64,000 nt of DNA from an uncultured Clostridium sp. (GCA_937927335.1 CALBDU010000030.1:20030-84029); one strand, 5' to 3'; positions 17,380-26,769 are shown, counted from the stretch's first letter. Numbers and translations are program-made. The notes: generated by a model not told the origin, from the sequence alone.

Positions 17380-18528
17380 TTAAAATATCATCTCCAAAAA
17401 AGCTTCCAATCTTGTTTCTATTTGAGCACTATCGGATGGAGAGTAATCAGTGTCGATGCGCAAATAAGGAATTCCTATTTCCTCTGTAACAACTTTTTTA
17501 GTTGTATATGCTTCTATGGCAAAAGTATGACATGCATGCAGAATAACTTCAATCACACCATCCACTTTATATTCCTCAACGATAGCTCTCATATCTTCGA
17601 ATCGGCCATTATTAGGAGTCATCACCGAACAATTTATTTTTAAATATTTTTCTGCCAATGCCTCATATGGATCTTTATTTTCGTCTACAAGTATTCTCTG
17701 GGTTCTAGGTCCTGAGCAGCTGTCCAGTACAACCACGTCTGCTCCCAAATCCTCTGCCTTTTTAACAACCTTTTCCCTAACCCCTCCAAGAGGACATCCC
17801 GTAATCATTAATCTTGGCCTTTGCAGCCTTTCAGTATCCTGGGGATTATATCTGGATAAGAATTCTTTTGTTTTGGCTTCTAAATATTCAACAATATCAT
17901 CATCAGTGAAATGAAAGTCTGTTGCTTCAATAACACTGCTTAATTCATAGCCAGACACAGGTGACGGCACTAGTTTTGTCACTTCATAAGCCTTTAGTAT
18001 TGCTTTACGGATACGATTTCTCTTTATTATAGCATCCTGCAGCTTTTCCTTAGTGATATCTGTATTAAAATACTTTCCTACAAATTCTGCAGTTTGTCTC
18101 ATTTGCTCTTTCCATGACTGAAGTGCCAGAGGTCCTTGCTGCCCCTGAGGCAGATGCATAACATGAACCGGCTTGATATCATTCAACAGTTCATACATTT
18201 TCTTCTTGCCGTCACAAGTTGTTTCTCCTAAAATTATATCCGAGAAATAAAAATAAGGACATCGGTCTGTTAAAGCTAGACCATAGCTTGATTTTATCAA
18301 CGGACATAATGTCTTAGGCAGGATTTCTTCAGCCTCGGAAATACCAAGTTCACTGCTGCCGCAAAGACTTACGTATACTGCTCCTGCAGCCATAATCAAT
18401 TCAACAGGTGTATAGGAACAAAATATTCCGGCCACTTTCTTGCCTTTTTCTTTTTCTGCTTTCAATGCCAAGAAACCATTCTTCCTCTTTTCATCATATG
18501 TTTCGAAATTTTCCGGGAGTTTAATCAA
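17380..18528 (-). CDS. Double-cubane-cluster protein (DCCP, YjiM-like; HgdB/2-hydroxyacyl-CoA dehydratase family)
   Basis: 382 residues. Cysteine-bearing motifs match the YjiM/DCCP branch: G-I-F-C-S-Y-T-P-V-E, S-L-C-G-S-S-E, T-L-C-P-L-I-K-S-S-Y-G, D-R-C-P-Y-F-Y-F-S-D, G-E-T-T-C-D-G-K-K-K-M-Y-E, I-T-G-C-P-L-G-G and H-A-C-H-T-F. The characterised Carboxydothermus DCCP carries an [Fe8S9] double cubane and, with its ATP-dependent reductase, reduces small molecules such as acetylene; the physiological substrate is unknown. No acyl-CoA dehydratase alpha subunit is present. TTG at 18528 is preferred (AAAGG 8 bases upstream); an in-frame TTG at 18549 is possible. Its place in a corrinoid methyltransferase operon is the odd point. 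Confidence 0.88.
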   Translation of the reverse strand: MIKLPENFETYDEKRKNGFLALKAEKEKGKKVAGIFCSYTPVELIMAAGAVYVSLCGSSELGISEAEEILPKTLCPLIKSSYGLALTDRCPYFYFSDIILGETTCDGKKKMYELLNDIKPVHVMHLPQGQQGPLALQSWKEQMRQTAEFVGKYFNTDITKEKLQDAIIKRNRIRKAILKAYEVTKLVPSPVSGYELSSVIEATDFHFTDDDIVEYLEAKTKEFLSRYNPQDTERLQRPRLMITGCPLGGVREKVVKKAEDLGADVVVLDSCSGPRTQRILVDENKDPYEALAEKYLKINCSVMTPNNGRFEDMRAIVEEYKVDGVIEVILHACHTFAIEAYTTKKVVTEEIGIPYLRIDTDYSPSDSAQIETRLEAFLEMIF

Positions 18529-18606
18529 TATGTACACCTTTCCTTTCAAAATTAATATTAATTACATCTTACTACCTGCCTGACAAGCTATATTATGAAG
18601 GATGGA

Positions 18607-19476
18607 CTAGCTTAAATTCACCCTCCATACGCAATTTTTCACATTATTTAAATGACTTAGCTTAATACAGCCATTTCCTACTATTCTTATATCTTTGTAT
18701 TTATTTAAAATTTCAAGTATCCCATGTCCATAGCTCAAACCTTGTCCTACTTGCACTGAAGATATTTTTGCAAAACCTTCCCTTTCCATTGAGCTGGATG
18801 TTTTGCCGCATAGATGGATTAAAAAATCCCCTGGTATTTCTTCTGCCTTTTTCAATATATTATGATTTAGTTTTCCGCTGTAATTTTTATATACTCTAGG
18901 TCCAACTAAATCCAGCGTTCCTGAGGGGTCTGCATAAGATATTATTGACACTCCGTTAAGTACAGCCTGTTCAATATAATTCAGTATTCCCTTTTCGATA
19001 ATCTGAAATAAATGCATCATGGCTTCTTTTTCTTTAACAAGTGATTTATAAAAGAAGGATGAATCCATTAACTGGTTGGCTATTGTGAATGGCCCCTCCA
19101 CCTGAAGGCATACTATTTTGCCCTCTTCTCTAAGATGTTTGGCTGCCATTAACGTTTCAAAAACACTACCCTTATTCAAGTTCATTTCACCAAGTTTAAA
19201 TATATCCTCCAAACTTTCTATGTTAAACTTGCCTATCCTGGCTTGTATATCAGGTCTGGAAAATTTAACTTCAGCACCTAAGCTTTCTGCTTCAATGGTA
19301 TTTGAAAAGGGTATCCGGCAGATAATATCCTGATGATATTCTTCAATAGCTTTAGACAAGGCTGCCATCTTTAACCCATCAAAATGCACATCACTAAAGC
19401 CCAGCTTCAAATTTTTCATAACCATATCCGGTATTTTTTCATTGTCATTGCTGTTGCAGTTATAAATCTTATCCAT
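18607..19476 (-). CDS. Small UroD/MtaA-superfamily protein (putative methyltransferase)
   Basis: 289 residues, shorter than the two 341-359-residue UroD-family neighbours. It has the TIM-barrel features of the uroporphyrinogen decarboxylase/methylcobalamin methyltransferase superfamily: E-A-E-S-L-G-A-E-V-K-F near 65, V-E-G-P-F-T-I-A-N, a zinc-type H-L-C-G-K near 223 and a C-terminal G-N-G-C-I. ATG at 19476 is chosen (AGGTG six bases upstream, formed by the stop of the RACo gene); an in-frame GTG at 19485 is less likely. Probably a methyl acceptor-side or substrate-side methyltransferase; substrate unknown. Confidence 0.72.
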   Translation of the reverse strand: MDKIYNCNSNDNEKIPDMVMKNLKLGFSDVHFDGLKMAALSKAIEEYHQDIICRIPFSNTIEAESLGAEVKFSRPDIQARIGKFNIESLEDIFKLGEMNLNKGSVFETLMAAKHLREEGKIVCLQVEGPFTIANQLMDSSFFYKSLVKEKEAMMHLFQIIEKGILNYIEQAVLNGVSIISYADPSGTLDLVGPRVYKNYSGKLNHNILKKAEEIPGDFLIHLCGKTSSSMEREGFAKISSVQVGQGLSYGHGILEILNKYKDIRIVGNGCIKLSHLNNVKNCVWRVNLS

Positions 19477-19485
19477 AATTTTCAC

Positions 19486-21222
19486 CTAAAAATTCAATTC
19501 TTTGATAAAGTATTCCTGAAACTTATTATCCATGGATAGCTCCAGGGTATCCATTTCACATTTTATCTTGTCCATAGCTGCAAGACAGCTCTGATTAATT
19601 GCTGCCAGCCTTGCTCCTTCAATGGAAGTGTTGCCTGCAAAAGTTATCTTTCCATTAAAGCCCTTAGGAATAAGGCCTATTCCAAGTATGCTTTCTGCAT
19701 TAATATGGTAGCCAAAGGCTCCGGCTATAATTATTTCTTCTAGGTCCTGAATTGAAATATTAATTTTTTCAAGAAGTGATATTATTCCCGCTGCAATAGC
19801 TCCTTTAGCAAGCTGAATCTGCCTTATATCCTTTTGTGAGATATATATTTTATCTGTAATAAAAAACTTTTTCTCAACAAATCTGCTAATTACCCTTATA
19901 TCCATATCTTTATTAAAACTTCCACTTTCAAGAATAATACCCTTGTTCAAGAGGTTTCCAGCTATATCCAAAAGCCCGCTGCCGCATATACCTGCAGGCT
20001 CACCATCATCTATAGTGGTATAGCTTATATTATATTCCTCATCAATATTAAAGCTTTCAATGGCGCCTTTTTCAGCTCTGCATCCACAGGATATATTCAT
20101 GCCTTCCAGCGCGGGACCAGCAGCCGTGGAAGTACATATCATCCTGCCGTTGCTGATGGCAGCTATTTCGCCATTTGTACCAATATCTATGAAAACAGCA
20201 TTGCTTTTCATCTTATTAAAGCCTGATGCAGTAATGCCGGCTATGATGTCCGCCCCTACATAAGCAGAGGCACCAGGCAGAGTAATAACCTTTCCATTTG
20301 GATTTATTATAATACCTGCCTCTGATGCCTTAAATATGCAAGTATTCAACACCACAGGCCTATAGGGTGCCATTGCCATAGAGGATGGATTTAGGCCCAG
20401 AAGTAGGTGAATCATTGTAGTATTTCCAGCAATAGTCAAATTGTATATTTGATCAGTTGAATAAAGATGTCCTGTGAGCTCCTTCAGTATTCTGTTAACT
20501 TCATCAACTATCAGCCTTTGAAGCTTTAGTGTTCCGTTTTCATCCTTCATGCAAAAGTTTATACGGGATATAACATCTCCACCATATTCAGTCTGTGGAT
20601 TTAGAGAGGAAATTTTTTTAAGTATATCTCCATTTTCCGTGTTGACCAGATATGCTGAAATTCCTGTAGTTCCTATATCCACTGCAGCAGCCAGGAGCTC
20701 ACTTTTATCCGTGAGTATATCCAAAAGTTCATTATTATACACCACTCCGTATAAGGCTCCAGAGTTTTTCAAGGTTTCAGCCATTGCCAGCTTTGAATAG
20801 ATATCCATAGTACTAAACCTGTATTTTATGGTTTCTTCCAAGGGAACAGGGCTATTGAAATCAATGCTTCCAAGCTCTATGAGCTTAACTTGACTATCAG
20901 GCTTTATATTTAAGGATAACCCTGAGTTTATTGTCTTTATTTCCTTGTCCCTTTTAATAAGACATACAGTAGTATCCCCTATAACCTTTGCACAGCAAGC
21001 AAGCCTTTCATTTTTATTTATATCTATAAACCTTTTCTCATCCTCCAGAGCTTTTTCCATTTCCCCTTTTGCTGTAACCAGGCATTTTCCGCAGAAGCCC
21101 ATACCATTACAGGGAAATTCAAAACTTATACCTGCCCTTTTTATTGCTTCTGAAATAAGAGTACCTTCTGGCACATCTACACTTTTTTCTTCTCCATCAT
21201 TAAGGAATTTAACTTCCGGCAT
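19486..21222 (-). CDS. Reductive activator of corrinoid proteins (RACo/RamA-type, ferredoxin plus ASKHA, DUF4445)
   Basis: 578 residues. Residues 1-95 are a plant-type [2Fe-2S] ferredoxin with C-N-G-M-G-F-C-G-K-C and a fourth cysteine in L-A-C-C. After a linker comes the ASKHA ATPase part: A-A-V-D-I-G-T-T-G-I-S (about 186), F-I-D-I-G-T-N-G-E-I-A, G-I-C-G-S-G-L-L-D and I-I-I-A-G-A-F-G-Y-H. Such proteins rescue corrinoid proteins oxidised to Co(II) by ATP-dependent reduction to Co(I). Its start overlaps the preceding UroD-type gene by 14 bases. The corrinoid protein encoded at 23290-23940 is the natural client. Confidence 0.93.
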   Translation of the reverse strand: MPEVKFLNDGEEKSVDVPEGTLISEAIKRAGISFEFPCNGMGFCGKCLVTAKGEMEKALEDEKRFIDINKNERLACCAKVIGDTTVCLIKRDKEIKTINSGLSLNIKPDSQVKLIELGSIDFNSPVPLEETIKYRFSTMDIYSKLAMAETLKNSGALYGVVYNNELLDILTDKSELLAAAVDIGTTGISAYLVNTENGDILKKISSLNPQTEYGGDVISRINFCMKDENGTLKLQRLIVDEVNRILKELTGHLYSTDQIYNLTIAGNTTMIHLLLGLNPSSMAMAPYRPVVLNTCIFKASEAGIIINPNGKVITLPGASAYVGADIIAGITASGFNKMKSNAVFIDIGTNGEIAAISNGRMICTSTAAGPALEGMNISCGCRAEKGAIESFNIDEEYNISYTTIDDGEPAGICGSGLLDIAGNLLNKGIILESGSFNKDMDIRVISRFVEKKFFITDKIYISQKDIRQIQLAKGAIAAGIISLLEKINISIQDLEEIIIAGAFGYHINAESILGIGLIPKGFNGKITFAGNTSIEGARLAAINQSCLAAMDKIKCEMDTLELSMDNKFQEYFIKELNF

Positions 21223-22234
21223 TGAATAATTCCCCTTTCACATATGCTGTCATTGCTTTCAGATTTTTAACAGGGGTACTCATGCCAAGGCCACAGGCAG
21301 GAGCTATGATATCAGAGCCTGAATTCATGCAGTGTGCAGTATTCACAGCTACCTGTTCCGGCGATCCATCCTGCAAAAGCTGAGTACTTACATTCCCCAT
21401 GATTTTTGTATTAAGCTTAGGTTTTGCATTTTTTATACTTACAATAGAGTCAAAGCTGTAAGCATCTGCACCGATAAGACTAAGGCTGTCTATTATTCTT
21501 GTGGTATCGCCGCAAATGTGAATTATTATGCTTGCACCTGCATTATGGACCTCATCAGTTAGCTTTTTAAACATAGGTACTGCAAACTTTTCAAAATTTA
21601 TTTTACCCAATATCTCTCCTGTGGCGGTTGGGTCAGAAACCGCAATAATGTCCGCCCCGCTATCAAGCATCTGCAGACCATACTCAATGAGCTTTTCATT
21701 AATAAATTCTATAAATTTATATGCTCTGTCCGGTTCCTTCCTCATCATTTTCAGCAGTACCAGCGGATCCACTATTGATGTTGCAGTGCTCACTGCTCCT
21801 GTTATATTGCCTATAACAGGAACAGATTCATTTTTTAACTCTTTTATTGCCTTTAAGACCTCTGGAATCCTATGGCTGTTAAGACTTATGTTCTTATATT
21901 TTTTTATGATTTCTTCTACTGGCATTTGATTATACTCAGTTACCACCGGTTCCCGGTCCTTGCTTCCAAAATCAAGCTTTACTCCAAAGGGCTCCGCTTC
22001 CACTGTCATACAAAATGGCACGCCGTAATTTTCAAACCCTGTAAATTCTCTTACTTTTTTTGCAGCTGTAACCATAGGTCCCCATGAAACATTATGATTG
22101 CCATCTATATCCTCAACTATTTCTGTTACTGCTCCATTCATCATTCCTCCCGGGCATATCACCGGAGGTCTGTCCGGTGTCCCCTGACCCTTAAGAACCT
22201 GCAGCAGCCTGCTTTTTTCATTAATCCTGACCAT
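21209..22234 (-). CDS. MtaA/UroD-family corrinoid methyltransferase (first of two full-length copies)
   Basis: 341 residues. Family features are N-E-K-S-R-L-L-Q-V-L-K-G near the N-terminus, P-V-I-G-N-I-T-G-A-V-S, D-S-G-A-D-I-I-A-V-S-D-P, and the zinc motif I-I-H-I-C-G-D-T near 233 with a later cysteine in A-P-A-C-G-L-G. Proteins of this family move methyl groups between a corrinoid protein and a thiol, folate or methylated substrate. The ATG at 22234 lies inside the end of the upstream gene with AGGTG before it, so translation is coupled. It differs from its neighbour enough to suggest one acts on substrate and one on the acceptor. Confidence 0.85.
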   Translation of the reverse strand: MVRINEKSRLLQVLKGQGTPDRPPVICPGGMMNGAVTEIVEDIDGNHNVSWGPMVTAAKKVREFTGFENYGVPFCMTVEAEPFGVKLDFGSKDREPVVTEYNQMPVEEIIKKYKNISLNSHRIPEVLKAIKELKNESVPVIGNITGAVSTATSIVDPLVLLKMMRKEPDRAYKFIEFINEKLIEYGLQMLDSGADIIAVSDPTATGEILGKINFEKFAVPMFKKLTDEVHNAGASIIIHICGDTTRIIDSLSLIGADAYSFDSIVSIKNAKPKLNTKIMGNVSTQLLQDGSPEQVAVNTAHCMNSGSDIIAPACGLGMSTPVKNLKAMTAYVKGELFNAGS

Positions 22235-23300
22235 ATGACACCTGAAGTCTTTCCGGATTAATAGGATAAGCACCAAAATCCCTGGCTGCATCCATAAATG
22301 CTATTACATTTTCTATTGGAGTTCCAAGAGGAATCTGACAGCCAGTACTTAAAACAAACCCCTTTGGGCTGTCATAAGCCTTTCTGATGCATTCCCTGGC
22401 TTCACTTCTTATCTCATCTATTGTTCCATTTCTCATTGTATCCACAGGTTTCACATTTCCAGCAAGGCATACCCTGTTTCCGATGATCCTTTTTGCTTCC
22501 TCCAAATCCTCACAATTATCTATACTGAAGGAAGTAATTCCTGTTTCCATTAATGGTTCCCATATGTCCCTGCTCTTGCCGCACATATGTATTGAAGTAC
22601 CGTTACCCGTTAATTCTCTCATCTTATCAACGCACATCTTTTGGTAAGGCATTGCAAATTCCCTGAATTGCTTCACACTTATAAGGCTAGTGGATGCCAC
22701 TGGATCAGACATACCTAAATCTACTCCGATTTCTGCAAAAGCCCCTATGACCCTTAAATTGGTTTCAGTAACTACTTCCAAAAGAGTATGAACCTTCTGA
22801 GGATTTTTAATCATGGCCTTAAGCAGATTTTCTGTGCCAATTACCATGGCAGCAGCGCTTAAGGGTGCAGGAATGTCACTTCCCACATCCACCAGATGTC
22901 CTATTTCTTTTTTAACTATTCTAAGTGCTTTAAGAAATAATGGGAGCTTACCATCCTTATATGGATCTGCAGGAGATAAATTATCTGCATCATTAATATT
23001 TTTAAGCACAGGTTCCAATAAGTATGGTATTCCGTTTTCAGGATATGCAATTTTACTTCCCATTGCTTCTGCAATTCCCCTTAAAGAGGTTCCTATTCCA
23101 GCACTGTCAGGCTTTATTTTATGAAACAAAGCTATTTCCGCCTCAGCCATTTTTTCTCCGGAGGTGTAATACATATGGGATGGTACTCCCACTGCAGGGG
23201 CCATGGTAACACCCATTTGAGGCATACACGGAATTCTGTCTATTTCCTGTCCCTTACTGAAAGCAGCCATTCTCTCTTTAGGAGTCATTCTATCCTGCAT
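22221..23300 (-). CDS. MtaA/UroD-family corrinoid methyltransferase (second full-length copy)
   Basis: 359 residues starting M-Q-D-R-M-T-P-K-E-R-M-A-A-F, the usual opening for MtaA/CmuA-like proteins. It shows D-V-G-S-D-I-P-A-P-L, G-M-S-D-P-V-A-S, the zinc ligands in S-I-H-M-C-G-K near 242 and C in S-T-G-C-Q-I-P near 325. It overlaps the corrinoid protein gene by 11 bases and the next UroD-type gene by 14, so the three are translationally linked. No MttB- or MtaB-type substrate methyltransferase is present in the window, so one of the UroD-type proteins must supply that function if the operon is complete. Confidence 0.85.
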   Translation of the reverse strand: MQDRMTPKERMAAFSKGQEIDRIPCMPQMGVTMAPAVGVPSHMYYTSGEKMAEAEIALFHKIKPDSAGIGTSLRGIAEAMGSKIAYPENGIPYLLEPVLKNINDADNLSPADPYKDGKLPLFLKALRIVKKEIGHLVDVGSDIPAPLSAAAMVIGTENLLKAMIKNPQKVHTLLEVVTETNLRVIGAFAEIGVDLGMSDPVASTSLISVKQFREFAMPYQKMCVDKMRELTGNGTSIHMCGKSRDIWEPLMETGITSFSIDNCEDLEEAKRIIGNRVCLAGNVKPVDTMRNGTIDEIRSEARECIRKAYDSPKGFVLSTGCQIPLGTPIENVIAFMDAARDFGAYPINPERLQVSYGQD

Positions 23301-23940
23301 AGTTGAACACCTCTTTCAGTCTTTTTACTGCAGAGTTTGCATCAGCAGTATATATATCCGCACCTATGCTGTCTGCAAACTTCTGTGAAACCGGACCTCC
23401 GCCGATCATAACCTTATACTTATCCCTGATATTTTTTTCTTTAAGAATATCAATAACCTTTTTCATACCAGACATGGTGGTGGTCATTAATGTGGACATA
23501 CATATGACATCTGCGTTTTCCTTTTCAGCAGTTTCTACGAACCTGCTTAAGCTTACATCCCTTCCCAGGTCTATAACATTAAAACCTGAGGACTCCTGCA
23601 TTATTTTGACAAGGTTCTTTCCTATGTCATGAGTATCTCCTTCCACTACTCCAATAATTATTTTTATTTCCTTGTCCAATATGTGCCTGTCTAAATGTGG
23701 TTTTAATATGTCCAGGCCAGCATTCATGGCATCAGAACAAATCAATATTTCAGGTAAAAAATATTCACCTTCTTCATAAAGCTTCCCCACTTCATCCATA
23801 CCGGTTATGAGACCATTATTTATAGTTTCATAGGCAGGGATTTCTTCCTCCAGTGATTTTTGGCAAAGTTCACTTACTTTATCATCATCCATGTTAACAA
23901 CGGCATCTCTTACCTCTTTAAAAAGTATCGTATTTTCCAT
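23290..23940 (-). CDS. Corrinoid (B12-binding) methyltransferase protein, MtaC/MttC-like
   Basis: 216 residues. The N-terminal helical cap (about 1-85) contains the G-M-D-E-V-G-K-L-Y-E-E-G-E-Y-F-L-P-E block. The C-terminal B12 domain has the base-off signature E-G-D-T-H-D-I-G-K-N near 103-112, whose His coordinates cobalt, plus G-L-D-I-L-K and G-G-G-P-V-S. It carries the methyl group between the methyltransferases of this operon. ATG at 23940 is chosen because GGAGGGG stands just upstream; the reading frame extends 20 codons further without a ribosome site. First gene of the seven-gene operon; a TATAAT at 24034-24039 could be its -10, but no matching -35 was fixed. Confidence 0.93.
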   Translation of the reverse strand: MENTILFKEVRDAVVNMDDDKVSELCQKSLEEEIPAYETINNGLITGMDEVGKLYEEGEYFLPEILICSDAMNAGLDILKPHLDRHILDKEIKIIIGVVEGDTHDIGKNLVKIMQESSGFNVIDLGRDVSLSRFVETAEKENADVICMSTLMTTTMSGMKKVIDILKEKNIRDKYKVMIGGGPVSQKFADSIGADIYTADANSAVKRLKEVFNYAG

Positions 23941-24057
23941 ATAATTCCCCTCCAAACTTAAATTCATGTTAATTCTATGTTTTTTACAGCCATAAATCAA
24001 TTTTAATAAAATAAAATGATAGTTAGACCTCCGATTATAAGCATTTAAAATATGTCA

Positions 24058-24102
24058 ATAAAAAAGAGGCTTAACCAAACTATAATTAGTTCTGTTAAAG
24101 CC
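24058..24102 (-). terminator. Terminator downstream of the rifamycin phosphotransferase gene
   Basis: A long imperfect stem (24067-24102) followed on the minus strand by a run of T (complement of 24060-24064). It closes the TetR-Rph unit before the corrinoid operon begins. Confidence 0.7.
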
Positions 24103-24144
24103 CCGTTATATTTACTTAAATCTAATTTGCTTAGCTTCCGCCGG

Positions 24145-26769
24145 CTAATCGAGGATTTCTACATATCCTTCCGTTCCATTTACCCGGATTCTCTGTCCAT
24201 CCTTTATAATCTTTGTAGCATTCTCCACACTTACCACTGCTGGAAGTCCGTATTCTCTTGCTACAACTGCTCCATGGGTCATCATTCCGCCAACTTCCAT
24301 GACCAATGCCTTAATGGATACAAATACCGGAGTCCAGCTTGGATCAGTAAAAGTAGTAACTAAAATATCTCCTTCCTCTATATTGGCATCCTCTATTTTT
24401 AGTATTATTCTTGCTCTGCCCTCAATGGTGCCTGCAGATACAGCTACTCCTGCCAACGCACCTTTCGGGATATTGCTTATGTCGTATACACTGGATATAA
24501 CTTCTCCATCAGAAGTAATTACACGTGGAGGTGTAAGCTTGTCATAAATTTCGTAGTCTTCTTTCCTCTTCCTTATAATATCGTAATCCAGTTTATTAGT
24601 TTTAATTACTTCTTTTAGCTCCTCATATTTAAGATAGAAGATATCCTCTCTCTCTTTTATTAGCCCTTTCTGTATTAAGTCTTCAGCTTCTTTCATAATA
24701 ATCTGTTTTACAACCCATTGGTACCAGATTAAGGTATATTTGTTAAACTCACGATACCCAGCATAATTACGAAGAACACTGATAGCTTTCTTTGCCTTTT
24801 TTGCTTTTGCTCTGCCCAAAGGCAGCTCCTCCAGCTTTCTTAATATCTCCTGTTCCTTCTCCTTAGCTTCCTTTAATCCCTTTTCAAATTTAGCCGTTCG
24901 CGCATTTGGAGGATATATCTTAATATTAGAAAGAATCATTGGAATAAGTATAGTTGGCTTTTCATTCCATCTGGTTCTCCTCATATCTATTTCAGCAGAA
25001 CAACGCATGCCATATTTATTAAGGAATTCTTTTAAAGCAGCGGCAACCTCAATTCCTCCTTTGAGCTTTGAAAGATCCTGAAAGAAACTTTCATCCTTAG
25101 GATTGTCAAAATATTTAATGACTTCCGGATACTTTCTCACTACATCTGAGACATCAAGTAGTTCAAGGCCCATTTCTGAGGTAACATTATTTGATACTGA
25201 TTGTGCAAGAGTATCCGCCAGGTTTTTTTCACCTATCCACTTTTCAAGCCTTTTATTAATCCAGGTTGTAGCATAAGCACCGGCAAAAACCACCCCATAG
25301 GTGTCCATCATATTATCCTTTATTCTAGCAATGCTTTTATCAACGAACTCAAAGAGCATCATTCCAGATATTTTTTGTGCCTGCTGCTCCAAATCTGACA
25401 TCATGGCCTTGCTTCTATCCATAAAATATTCTGCAATAGCAGGATCATTTTTCCTATAGTATTCTATAGTTTTAAGAAGCCAAAAACCTATAAGTTTTGC
25501 GGGAACCATGGACTTCTTTGACTTATAAAGATTTTTCATGATATCATCCCGCTTTATAACATTGTAAAAGGCATTCTGCATAAGAACATCTACAGTATTA
25601 AGCCCTTTAACATAGGATGTTCTAATAATTGGAGATCTTAATTCATTTGATGTATCCATATAAATTCTTCCACCAGCTTCGCAAATGGGGGATTCTGTCA
25701 CCATATTTAATAAAATCTGAAAGAAGGTTATGCTTAAGGGTGCCATTGTCTCAGTCATCATCTGGCGGTGTGCAAAGGAAAGGTATATATGAGTCTTATC
25801 ATCCTGAACTTCCGGTGCAGGATATAAAGTAGTAATAGGGCGGCTTTGAACTACATATATCTTACCATCATACAGACACCATTCTATATCCTGTGGACAT
25901 CCAAAATACCTTTCTATTTTTCTGCCTGTTTGTTCAAGCTGTAAAATCTGCTGGTCTGTGAGCGTTTGAGTATTCTGTTTGCTGGCATCAATATCCCTCT
26001 GCTCGGTTCCACCTTCCTTCAAGCCATAAACAGCCACCTTTTTTGTAGATATCTTTTTCTCGATAATCTTGCCTTCCTTAACCTTATAAATATCCGCATT
26101 TACAAGTCCTGACACCAGTGCTTCACCAAGGCCAAAGCTTGCATCTATAGACACAACCTTTCTATTTGCACTTATAGGATCTGCTGTGAACATAATTCCA
26201 GAAGCCACTGGGAAGACCATCTTTTGAATAACCACAGAAAGATATACCTTTTTGTGGTCAAAGTTATTTTGCATACGATAAATTACTGCCCTGTCTGTAA
26301 AAAGTGATGCCCAGCACTTGCTGACAAATTTAAGAATAGATTCTTTTCCTATTACATTTAAATACGTATCCTGCTGCCCTGCAAAGGAGGCCAATGGTAA
26401 ATCCTCAGCTGTAGCACTAGAACGAACAGCAAAGGCATTCTTTTCACCAAGCCCTTGCATAAATAAAGTTATCCCCTCATCTATATCCTTTGGTATAGTT
26501 ATTCCTTCTATTAATCTGCGAATTTGACCACTAATTTCACCTATTTTCTTTCTATCCTCCACCTTAAGATAAGATAATTCTTCTACCAGCCTGTTAAATT
26601 CCTTATTATCTTCTATTATTTTTTCATAAGCTTCCGTAGTTAAACAAAAACCTTCCGGAACCCTTATTCCTTCGATTCTGGAAAGTTCCCCAAGATTTGC
26701 ACCTTTTCCTCCCACTAGTGGCAGCTTTGACTTATCAATATCCGTAAAGCTTAATAAATATGAATCCAT
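24145..26769 (-). CDS. rph: Rifamycin phosphotransferase (PEP synthase-like)
   Basis: 874 residues, close to characterised Rph enzymes (about 860-870). These use ATP to phosphorylate the C21 hydroxyl of rifamycins, releasing AMP and phosphate, and so inactivate them. Order of domains: ATP-grasp (1-315; V-G-G-K-G-A-N-L-G-E, A-V-R-S-S-A-T-A-E-D-L-P-L-A-S-F-A-G-Q, Q-D-I-E-W-C), a rifamycin-binding middle domain (R-Q-M-M-T-E; N-N-V-T-S-E-M-G-L-E-L-L-D-V), and the swivelling phosphohistidine domain with H832 in G-G-M-M-T-H-G-A-V-V-A-R-E-Y-G. The R-Q-M-M-T region and the lack of a PEP synthase C-terminal barrel separate it from PpsA. It follows a TetR gene by 47 bases. Confidence 0.9.
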   Translation of the reverse strand: MDSYLLSFTDIDKSKLPLVGGKGANLGELSRIEGIRVPEGFCLTTEAYEKIIEDNKEFNRLVEELSYLKVEDRKKIGEISGQIRRLIEGITIPKDIDEGITLFMQGLGEKNAFAVRSSATAEDLPLASFAGQQDTYLNVIGKESILKFVSKCWASLFTDRAVIYRMQNNFDHKKVYLSVVIQKMVFPVASGIMFTADPISANRKVVSIDASFGLGEALVSGLVNADIYKVKEGKIIEKKISTKKVAVYGLKEGGTEQRDIDASKQNTQTLTDQQILQLEQTGRKIERYFGCPQDIEWCLYDGKIYVVQSRPITTLYPAPEVQDDKTHIYLSFAHRQMMTETMAPLSITFFQILLNMVTESPICEAGGRIYMDTSNELRSPIIRTSYVKGLNTVDVLMQNAFYNVIKRDDIMKNLYKSKKSMVPAKLIGFWLLKTIEYYRKNDPAIAEYFMDRSKAMMSDLEQQAQKISGMMLFEFVDKSIARIKDNMMDTYGVVFAGAYATTWINKRLEKWIGEKNLADTLAQSVSNNVTSEMGLELLDVSDVVRKYPEVIKYFDNPKDESFFQDLSKLKGGIEVAAALKEFLNKYGMRCSAEIDMRRTRWNEKPTILIPMILSNIKIYPPNARTAKFEKGLKEAKEKEQEILRKLEELPLGRAKAKKAKKAISVLRNYAGYREFNKYTLIWYQWVVKQIIMKEAEDLIQKGLIKEREDIFYLKYEELKEVIKTNKLDYDIIRKRKEDYEIYDKLTPPRVITSDGEVISSVYDISNIPKGALAGVAVSAGTIEGRARIILKIEDANIEEGDILVTTFTDPSWTPVFVSIKALVMEVGGMMTHGAVVAREYGLPAVVSVENATKIIKDGQRIRVNGTEGYVEILD

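Noticed and set aside
17380..18528. 2-Hydroxyacyl-CoA dehydratase subunit
   Set aside because: Only one subunit plus activase is present and its cysteine motifs follow the YjiM/DCCP branch; a dehydratase would need a second related subunit.
24034..24063. Promoter TTGACA/TATAAT before the corrinoid operon
   Set aside because: Both hexamers are present but separated by only 13 bases; the TATAAT may be used with another -35 that I could not fix.
24145..26769. Phosphoenolpyruvate synthase
   Set aside because: Domain order, 874-residue length, the Rph-type middle domain and the adjoining TetR gene fit rifamycin phosphotransferase; the PEP-binding barrel at the C-terminus is missing.
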